From Neonectria sp. B-13 (lineage: Eukaryota > Ascomycota > Sordariomycetes > Hypocreales > Nectriaceae), in contig NOKP01000001.1 in assembly GCA_002682825.1 (NCBI GenBank), forward strand, positions 2,696,387 to 2,760,386: DNA of 64,000 nucleotides. Direction: 5' to 3'. The first letter of the stretch is position 1, and each line of letters opens with the position of its first letter. Shown here one piece after another: positions 56,108 to 64,000 of the stretch. The notes under the pieces were generated by a model. The model did not search any database, was not told where the DNA came from, and saw only the letters and a list, made by a program, of their open reading frames with translations. The position numbers and the translations under genes were made by a program.

Positions 56108-58324
56108 ACCCAAGCCTGAGGCGTCCCGCTGATGCGTGGGACAAGTTGAGTGAACTTACAAGCTAATTACTAACAAGACCCGCCGCTGAAGACCTTCTCT
56201 CCACGCGCAAACTGCCGAGTTCCGGGTCTCATCCGGCTCTCTCAGCTTGGGAATTGTGGTCTGCTCTCCTCAAGCCAACTTTAGCAAACAAGTATTTTGG
56301 GCGTCGTGACACGGGGAAGCCAACGTTGGGGCCAAGCCACACCGGATATTTTAAAATGAGGACAACGGCCAAGTAGCTTTCTTTACGTCGTAGGACTACG
56401 AGTCACCCAACTCGTCGTGATGTCTTAGATCGAGCTAGAATAATTCTGTGACCTGTCTCCGCTTAGCTCGCTGGCTACGGTATCATCGACTAGGAGAGAC
56501 ACACTCGGGTTGGATGCTAATTACTCGGTGCCCGGATTCTGTCACCATCATGCCACAGACGCCCCTCTCGTGACAGCCGGCATCCTGGCAAGGCTCATCT
56601 CCCGCTCTCAATCAGGGCTGCATCGCAGGCGTGAGACTCAGTTCAGAGTCAATCTAGGTTGCATCTGGAGATTCAACCCAGCTTATTCGTTGGGAGGGTT
56701 CGGTGGGTGCAGTCGTTTCGTCGATGCTGGGGATGAGTGAGTCTGAAAGCGGCCAAAAGCGTTTCCATCTCGCGGGCCCTCTTCTGGATCATGCCACCCC
56801 TGTTGTTTGTTGTTTGAAGTTTTGATAGCTGCGGTCGAGTTCAGCTGTCAAGTGAAAATTACTCACCGTCAAACTTTTCGGTTGTCTCTTGGGATTCCAG
56901 ATGGCTAGATACTAATTACATACAACCACCGACGGTTACCATGCACGTTGTAGATCGCGACACCTGTAAGCTATCGTCTGCACCAGTGGATCTACCAACT
57001 TCGAGCCTCAGTCCGGGGTAGCTACCCTGGGCAACCGGAAAGATGAGCGACATTGTCGTCGAGACCAGCGGTGCGTGGTCCAAGTAGTCTACGTAGAGCA
57101 GTACTCGTAGGGTGATCAAAAGGAACATAATATACACCCTTTTTCGGCCTCTCTTCATCAACTAAGAGCTGCACTCCCCATAACCTGTGGGCTGAGTCTC
57201 AACAACGTCATCTGCCACGTTAAGAGAGGACCCACCGCTGCAAGCGTCCCCCGGCGAGAAGTTTGAGAGAAGGGACAAGGAGAGTCCCAGAGCAAAAGAA
57301 ATTTCCGAATAAAGACGGAGTGCTAAGTTACGGTGAACGCTTCTGATCAATGCAAGAGACAGTCTATCCAATAAGTCACAATGTCCAAGGTGGACAAATT
57401 CAAGCCCAACGTTGCCAGAGCAAGCATGTGAAAGCCCTCGGGTTTAGCTCGGAGGTTCGTGCCGATTTGGGGATGCCGCGGGGTCGTTGGGAAAAGTTGG
57501 CGGAGAAGCGTATGGAATGCCTGACGACTACCTGATATCTATCTATATACTGGAAACACAGCGAACAGTTAGTTCATCCTCCCTACTGCCGGCATTGTCG
57601 GTGAGCTGCAGTTGCAGGCTCCGTGTCCCGAGCTCCGACCCGGCCCAAAGGGAACGAACGATGCGCAACTAGTCTGCGGATACGCACACGTACAGTCGGC
57701 AATCAGCCCAAGATCGACCCAAGGGATAGCCAGAGCCCAACAAAGCGGAGAAGCCACACTTGGCTGGCTCCAACCTGCTCGATCCAAGTGTCGCGTGCAT
57801 GAGGGAATCAGGAAACAAGAGGCGTGGGTTGGCTGGAAATGCGGGCGGGGGAGCTTGGGAGGAGGGGAAAACCACTTGTACGGCTAGGATCATGGCCCGA
57901 TGGGATGATGACAAGTGAAAATTCTCCATTCAACGAGCGTTGGAGCGTTGGATTGGGCAGAACACACCCTCACAAAGCAAGCTTGCCGTGTGCTGTGTGC
58001 CGCAATGACGCTCCGTACAGTGTCGGTGAGCGCTTGTTAGGCTCATAGGCTCATAGGCTCAGCCAAGCAACAAAGCTGGCTGGCTGCTCGTCCCCCTTCA
58101 AAAGGGCGGCCCTCGACCGCTTCTTCCAGATCCCGCGATTTCCCTTTTTCCTCCACAATCTTTTTGCTTCTGGGGGACGCCGGAGAACAGGAGGAGTTGT
58201 AACCGAACCCAAAACACCACGGGCGACGACCATCAGAGGTCGATCGCCAGCCAACAACGGCCCAGCCAGAACTGGAGAGCGCAAGGCCTCGGTTGCTGGC
58301 AGCAGGCCCGGTCTCTTTACGAAC

Positions 58325-58350
58325 GCGCGTGCGTGCGTGCGTGCGTGCGC
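58325..58350. repeat. (GTGC)n microsatellite
   Basis: Six tandem GTGC/GCGT tetramers in intergenic DNA, alternating purine-pyrimidine and therefore Z-DNA-prone. Confidence 0.8.
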
Positions 58351-59297
58351 CGTGCAAGGGACGACGAGCACCACGACGGAGCAGCTGAGCCTCATAAAAC
58401 CCACCACGGCCAGGCATTCATTTTGTCCAGGCATCCGTCCGATTCGATTCAGTTCAGGGGCTATCCATATCCCGCAGCCGAATTTAGGTACGTCGAACTC
58501 CCGGCTTTCAGTGGAGTGGACCACTGCAGAGCACGCGCCATCCCCCCCCCCTGAACTGGCCGCGAGCTGACAGGACGTGTCGCAGTAAATAGATTTTGGG
58601 CTGGGCAGGGCAGAAAACTCCCAATTTCAATCCAAATTTCCCCCTTCGTGTCCTCAATTCGCAAACAACCAACATTTGTTCGCATCATCGGACTGCGGCA
58701 TTCCTCCCGCCGAACTTGCACCAACATCAACATCAACATCAACATCACGCGTCGCGGATTGCACTGGTATGTACGAACGCAACAGTTCATATTCATTCAC
58801 CACCCCTTCATATCAACTAGCTCGCCTGTCCCCTTTGGCCCTACCCAAGAATACGACGACTTCTTGCCAGCCCGCGAAGGTGGCTTGGCCGAAGTGGCTG
58901 AAGGCAAAGAACCCTCCTTGTCCCCTTTCTTGCCTGCCTGCCAGCCAATCCCGCTTGTCATGGTCTTGGATGCACGTCTGCTTTTTGTTTGGCCAGCTTG
59001 TCCTCTTTTCTCGCATTCGCGTGCCTCCTGCATCGATACGAGCTCTGGCTAACTTGCTACCTTAACCAGACCTGTCTGCCTAACAACCTCCACGCAACCT
59101 CCCCTCGTCACCGTCCCTGATCCATCAAAATTAATTTGGCTGCCTGCCTCTTTTACCGACGCCAGAAAGGACATCGATTCGGCTGCAAGAGCTTAAGAAG
59201 CTTGCTTCCCGACACTCAACCGCAATCAACCACTCACATCCATCTACCTACCTCTTACACCCACATTCAATATCTCTCACACCCCCCTATCTTCGCC

Positions 59298-59828
59298 ATG
59301 GCTCGCATCCAGATCCCGCTGGACGTCATCACGTCCCGCCTCAACCTTGGCGAGCGTTTCCAAGGCCTCCGCTCCGGTCCCCTCAGCGGTCGCTTCTCCA
59401 ACCTGCGCCCCATCTCCGAGTTCTTCGACTTCAAGCGCATCTCCAAGCCTGCCAACTTCCCCGAGATGCAGTCGCGTGTCAACTACAACCTGAGCCACTT
59501 CTCCAGCAACTATGCCGTCGTCTTCGTCATGCTCAGCATCTACGCTCTGCTCTCCAACTGGGTTCTCATGTTCGACATCATTTTCGTCGTCGCTAGCATG
59601 TTCATCATCGGCCGCCTCGACGGCCATGATCTCGAAATTGGCACCTTCCGTGCTACTACATCCCAGCTTTATACTGGAATGATCGTCATCGCCGTTCCTC
59701 TGGGTCTGATTGCTTCGCCTTTCTCGACCCTGCTCTGGCTGATTGGCGCTTCTGGCGTGACCATTCTCGGTCACGCTTCTTTACTGGACAAGCCCATCGA
59801 TGAGGCTTTTTCAGGGGAGGCGGTCTAG
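59298..59828 (+). CDS. PRA1 family protein (prenylated Rab acceptor, Yip3 type)
   Basis: A 176-residue frame, the same length as yeast Yip3. Start MARIQIPLDVITSRLNLGERF with ATG in GCCATGGCT context. The middle carries the PRA1 signature FPEMQSRVNYNLSHFSSNY (about 54-73), then two pairs of hydrophobic segments (about 74-110 and 126-160) separated by the polar GRLDGHDLEIGTFRATTSQL, forming the hairpins typical of the family, and the C-terminus LLDKPIDEAFSGEAV. In the family it interacts with prenylated Rab GTPases in ER-Golgi membranes and may help membrane recruitment. Its stop codon (59826-59828) abuts or overlaps the reading frame of the next protein, with no spacer, which is unusual for eukaryotic neighbours. 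Confidence 0.92.
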   Translation: MARIQIPLDVITSRLNLGERFQGLRSGPLSGRFSNLRPISEFFDFKRISKPANFPEMQSRVNYNLSHFSSNYAVVFVMLSIYALLSNWVLMFDIIFVVASMFIIGRLDGHDLEIGTFRATTSQLYTGMIVIAVPLGLIASPFSTLLWLIGASGVTILGHASLLDKPIDEAFSGEAV

Positions 59829-61168
59829 GTGGTCGGCCGCGCGCTCCCGAATTTGCGCCCCCATGGGGAAGACCATCAAGGCGCAGACGGCGGAGGAACG
59901 AAGGGGATGCTGCGCCGCACGGAGGATATGGAGGTGGTGATGCCCGAGTGGAGGAGCTGGGCACGGACGAGGATGATACGGATTCACAAGGCGTTGGGTT
60001 TTCTTCGGGGACTCTTACTCGCTTTGTCAGCGATTCTCTTGAATTCACCGGTATAGATTTGGGCGATCGACAACGCGGGACATCTCGCAGAGGTTATCGT
60101 GGAGGCTCAGGGGATGAAGAGGAGGATGACGACGATGACGATGACGACGACGAAGAGTCGTCAGGGGATGACGACAGCTACGAAGAAGAGCTGGCCCAGT
60201 TGTCACCGAGGGATAGGGAAGAGATGCTGGTCCAGTCGGCAATGGCACGGATCGAGCGGGCCCGGGCCAAGGGCAGGAGTGACGTGAAGCTCAATAAGCA
60301 CGAGCTTGCCGCTCTCGATCGACGACGGAAGCGTATGGAGGAGGAGGAGAAGAGAAAACGAGCGGGCGGCCGCAAGAAGCGAAAGGAGCAGCGCGTTGCG
60401 GTGCCGCTGACCCACTTGGAGCCTGTCTCACGCAAAAAGAAGGGACCCCGGCAAGACTCTCTGCCTCGACAATCGTCGAGTAGCAACTTGGGCGACAATC
60501 AGGACTACCAAGGCTATCCTCCCATGGGTTACTTTCCGCCACCGTCGGGATCCCGAAGTCGGCCGCGATCTGGTACTGCGTCGTCGTCACAAAGGCCGCC
60601 CAGCCGGGCCCGAGATGATCGCGGAGGAAATGCATTCGACTTTACACAAGGCCCCGCGCCCATCCCTCGCCATCACTCCGACTCGGTGGCCGGGCACCGC
60701 TCAGCTAGAGGAAGTCCTCCAGATAGCCGATCAGGCATGGATCCATTTCAGTTCCAGACAGCGGGTCCGCGTGCGTCCGGGTCCAAGGCGACGGCTGCTT
60801 CTCGACGACACACGTTAGGTCCCGAGGAGGCCTACCCGGCCCGGCGAGGAGCAGCAGCCCCTGCTTCTGTTCGGAGCGGCCGTGGGTCTGGACGCCCGAG
60901 CTTAGACCAGGAGACGAGTGAGGAGGATAGCGAGGACAGTGACGACGATGACGGCGGTGACTCCTCTTCGGAAGAGCAGGAAAGCTCCAGCGACAATACC
61001 GGCAACGGAGCGCAGATTCGAGAAGCCCCGAGGGGACGAGGCCCTGCGATTGTCGTCGAGGTGGATAAGGAGCCGGAACCCAGACCGCAGCCGACCAAGA
61101 AGAGTGCACCCAAGAACCCGTCGCCGTCGAAGCGAAAGCCGGCAAGAGGGGGAAGACGCAGGAAGTGA
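59816..61168 (+). CDS. Uncharacterised acidic/basic low-complexity protein, start unresolved
   Basis: A reading frame with clear coding composition runs from the in-frame stop at 59801-59803 to 61168. The stretch before 59948 already looks coding (GGRPRAPEFAPPWGRPS, polyarginine, then GGYGGGDARVEELGTDEDD), but the first in-frame ATG is only at 60224 (...REEMLVQSAMARIERARAKG). The 5' exon is therefore missing or unusual; possible acceptors are TTTTTCAG ending at 59814 and TCTAG ending at 59828. The protein has a helical charged core SPRDREEMLVQSAMARIERA with a basic RRRKRMEEEEKRKRAGGRKK segment (likely nuclear signal), a Ser/Pro/Arg-rich middle, an acidic SEEDSEDSDDDDGGDSSSEE run and a basic tail. 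I do not recognise the family; nuclear location is a guess. Confidence 0.65.
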   Translation, partial: GGGLGGRPRAPEFAPPWGRPSRRRRRRNEGDAAPHGGYGGGDARVEELGTDEDDTDSQGVGFSSGTLTRFVSDSLEFTGIDLGDRQRGTSRRGYRGGSGDEEEDDDDDDDDDEESSGDDDSYEEELAQLSPRDREEMLVQSAMARIERARAKGRSDVKLNKHELAALDRRRKRMEEEEKRKRAGGRKKRKEQRVAVPLTHLEPVSRKKKGPRQDSLPRQSSSSNLGDNQDYQGYPPMGYFPPPSGSRSRPRSGTASSSQRPPSRARDDRGGNAFDFTQGPAPIPRHHSDSVAGHRSARGSPPDSRSGMDPFQFQTAGPRASGSKATAASRRHTLGPEEAYPARRGAAAPASVRSGRGSGRPSLDQETSEEDSEDSDDDDGGDSSSEEQESSSDNTGNGAQIREAPRGRGPAIVVEVDKEPEPRPQPTKKSAPKNPSPSKRKPARGGRRRK

Positions 61169-61912
61169 GGCGTTGATGGAAAATTGAGAGCCGATGTTGA
61201 GAATCCCGGGTCTATAATACGCTATGGCATTAGACTAATGAGAGTTGTAATCAAAACCCTCTAAAATCGACAGAAGGAAATGATGTTTGTTACACTTTAC
61301 AATCCTTGTGCGTAGCCTGTGTGCAGAAAGCATGAAATGGTTTATCAGAAGAGCTGAAGAGCGATTAAAGGAGCCGTATCTGGCTTGATCCGACCTGATG
61401 TCTGTAGATGATCTACACGTGTTAGTGATGCTGCTCAGTGAATGGCCCTTTTCGGTAAGGTACGTACACGCTGTCATCCCAAGGGTCCAACCAAAACCGG
61501 CTCGTGGCCGGCCTCGGCTCTGCCCGCCAGAAACCCTGTCACCGAGTCACCGAGCTCTAGGGATTTGGGAGCTGCCAACTAACACGTCCAGTTAGGTAGG
61601 TACAGGTACCTACCACCGACTTACCGTAACTTGACTTACCTTACCTCAACTAAGCTACCTTATTACCCGACTCGATTCACTCGATTCCTCCATCCTAGGT
61701 CATCGCCCTTACATCATCTACAACAAGGGCATCCATCTATCCATCCATCCATCCATTCATCCCTTCGCATCAATCCCGTCCTTTGCGCTGTCGTCATCCT
61801 GGTGCCAGCATTGTCACGACTTCATCTCATCAGTCAACCCCTTGCGCTGTCGACGCAATCCCGCTCCACAAACCCGAACCCGAACCAGAACTCCCTCGCG
61901 CGCGCAAAGACA
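61169..61912. other. Intergenic region and PEX4 leader
   Basis: A 3' flank followed by a CT/CA-rich leader. A CAGGTACCTACC run (about 61605) and a (CCAT)n microsatellite (61731-61758) are visible. No gene supported. Confidence 0.5.
61731..61758. repeat. (CCAT)n microsatellite in PEX4 leader
   Basis: Six tandem ATCC/CCAT tetramers about 160 bases before the PEX4 start codon. Confidence 0.8.
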
Positions 61913-62525
61913 ATGCCCAAATCAAGAGCTTCCGGCGCATCGTCGTCGTCGTCGTCGTCTTCAAAGACCGCCACCAAGCGCCTCCTCAAGGAGCTCGACA
62001 CTTGGCGCGTCGAGCAGAAGAACGAGACGGGCGTCGAGCGTCTGGGCCCTGTCGACGACGGCGACTTGCTCCAGTGGGAGGCCGTCATCAACGGCCAGGG
62101 CGTAGGATACGGTTACGACGGTGCGCGCTGCCTTTCTTCCTTCATCTGCTTGCTTCTTCACTGCCGAGCCCAGCTAACTCTTCCTGCTTCCTCCTCCAGA
62201 TGGCCGCTGGCTCATCTCCATCACGATCCCTAAGGCGTACCCGCTGCAACCCCCGAAGATGGCCTTCGTCACGCCCATCGTCCACCCCAACATCGCCCTA
62301 GACACGGGCGAGATCTGCCTCGACCTCCTCAAGGACGCCTGGACCCCGGCCTACAGCGTGCTCGAGTGCGTGCGCGCCGTCCGCATGCTCCTCAGCTGCC
62401 CCGAGACGGACAGCCCCCTCAACGTCGACGTCGCCGCCTTGCTTCGCGGCGGTGACGCCCTCGGTACCCGCAAGCTCGTCGAGTTCTGGATCCACGACTC
62501 GGACGGGAGGTACGAGGGGCTCTAG
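61913..62525 (+). CDS. PEX4: Peroxisomal ubiquitin-conjugating enzyme (peroxin-4)
   Basis: Predicted 177 residues from exons 61913-62120 and 62200-62525; a 79-base intron (GTGCGC..CTCCAG) joins GYGYD|DGRWLISITIP in frame. The fold is an E2: TKRLLKELDTW helix 1, PKAYPLQPPKMAFVTPIVHPNI with the HPN motif at 98-100, and GEICLDLLKDAWTPAYS with the active cysteine at 109. LLQWEAVINGQGVGYGYD and NVDVAALLRGGD are typical of Pex4, which with its membrane anchor Pex22 mono-ubiquitinates the import receptor Pex5 so it can leave the peroxisome. The N-terminus has an extra polyserine run (9-17). ATG context ACAATGCCC. PEX22 is not visible in this window. Confidence 0.92.
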
Positions 62526-63465
62526 GCCCCGTCCGGGCTGCTGTTTTGCGGCAGGAATCAGGTGTTCGGGGAAACGGAGATTGGACGATACGGAATGGGA
62601 AAGATTGGGATCGGGCTACGACGAAAGTCCAAGCAAGACATGGACAGGCTTGGGCCCGTTGAAATGAGGAGGAGATGGCCTACGAAGGATGCTTTTATCT
62701 GGAGTTTGGGATACTGGGTTTATATCATGGCTTTCGGCTTAAGATTGTCAGCACCGGGATTGGAGATATTTGGATCAGGCATGGGTTAGTTGAGCGAAAT
62801 CGCATCCTTTGAAAAACAATTCAGATACCAGAACAATCAAACACACAGAACATATGCACGCATACACACGAGGCTCGAAGCGTACTTTTCTTGGAATGAA
62901 TCAATCGTATTTAGCTCTTCCACAGCCTGAGTCGACGCCCTGCGCCGTGGAGGCGCACACGTGCACATACATGCCCCGTCTATCCCAGCCCTTCCCCTTG
63001 TCCCATGCCTGCGTCCTCCGTGGTGGACTTGTTATCTTACACAGAAATTCACAATCGAAGCGAAACAACAAAATCAAGAACCCATACAAGGCGCGAGGCC
63101 GTTAATGCACGCAGAGAGAGCCCCGTCCCTCTGATGATATATCGTGTCCGTACTCCACAGGACCTTCACTCCCAAGGATGAGATACCCAAGGCTCCATCC
63201 TTGTCTCTTGTCCCTCCTTTCTTCTCGATTATTTCGCCGCCATTTTCATTTCCTTGGTGATTGTATGAATGGATGTATACTACAATAACGCCGTGACCCT
63301 TGCCCGCCCAGATTCGAAGATGATTTTATTCGACGGTCGCTTGGTATGAGAGGAGGATAGGCGTGTCACCGATTGGAATGCAGCGCGGCCCGTCTTTAGC
63401 ATGACAAGTCGTAATAGGAGCAAGTTCGCTAAAGGGTTGGTCGACAACCCCAGACTCAAGGGGTA
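62526..63465. other. Convergent 3' flanks of PEX4 and the mannosyltransferase
   Basis: 940 bases between facing stop codons with no supported frame. T/A-rich segments fit two 3' UTRs. Confidence 0.5.

Positions 63466-64000
<535 letters not shown>

Larger units (their letters stand above)
55107..59297. other. Gene-poor 4.2 kb region between divergent genes
   Basis: No frame with family resemblance or coding character was found. It holds the wall-protein promoter, (GAGAC)n at 56086-56107, (GTGC)n at 58325-58350, an ATCAAC hexamer array at 58728-58752 and, near its right end, the C-rich leader of the PRA1 gene. A non-coding RNA cannot be excluded. Confidence 0.45.

Noticed and set aside
59277..59774. 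165-codon acidic frame antisense to PRA1
   Set aside because: Antisense shadow of a C-ending codon pattern; PRA1 is unmistakable on plus.

Overview
The window is nuclear DNA from a filamentous ascomycete, most likely a Sordariomycete. Short introns (about 50-230 nt) with GT..AG ends and CTAAC/CTGAC-like branch sites interrupt many genes, third codon positions are C-rich, leaders are long and CT-rich, and the recognisable proteins (Msn2/Seb1-type zinc finger, Dph6, Oct1, Dus2, Ura6, U2AF35, Pex4, PRA1, Mnn9-type mannosyltransferase) are of fungal type. There are no bacterial operons, CRISPR arrays or intact mobile elements. I found 18 protein-coding genes with real support, one of them cut by the right edge.

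Layout: 1-7.5 kb holds no gene I can defend and leads into the promoter and long leader of an Msn2/Seb1-like stress regulator (7.6-9.5 kb). Next come Dph6 with C-terminal Rid domains (11.6-14.2), an aldo-keto reductase of the pyridoxal reductase type (minus, 14.4-15.5), a DUF202/VTC-type membrane protein (17.1-18.3) and an Hcs1/SMUBP2 helicase (18.9-21.4). A gene-poor 4 kb gap follows, then an uncharacterised 700-residue protein (25.3-27.4). A mitochondrial group follows: Oct1 peptidase (minus) and a MICOS subunit (plus) share one divergent promoter. The MICOS gene converges on Dus2 (minus), and beyond it lies a Ura6-type nucleotide kinase with a predicted mitochondrial, membrane-anchored N-terminal exon. 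Two diverged copies of one repeat, one strongly AT-shifted as after RIP, bracket URA6.

From 39.5 kb: an uncharacterised 1134-residue protein, a seven-exon oxysterol-binding protein, U2AF35 (minus), an ELMO-domain protein, a secreted Cys-module protein with a very long Ser/Thr/Glu repeat (minus), a second 4 kb gap, PRA1/Yip3, an acidic/basic low-complexity protein whose frame begins at the PRA1 stop, Pex4, and the 3' part of a Mnn9/Anp1-family mannosyltransferase (minus).

There is no biosynthetic cluster or operon. The genes are housekeeping functions in tRNA/eEF2 modification, splicing, lipid and vesicle traffic, mitochondrial architecture, peroxisome import and cell wall. The most noteworthy points are the two-form URA6 architecture, the PRA1/downstream-frame overlap, the repeat protein with three open frames, the RIP-like repeat pair, the in-frame intron of the MICOS gene, and the two large uncharacterised proteins. 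All exon borders were inferred by eye from splice consensus, frame continuity and family alignment from memory; no searches were run.
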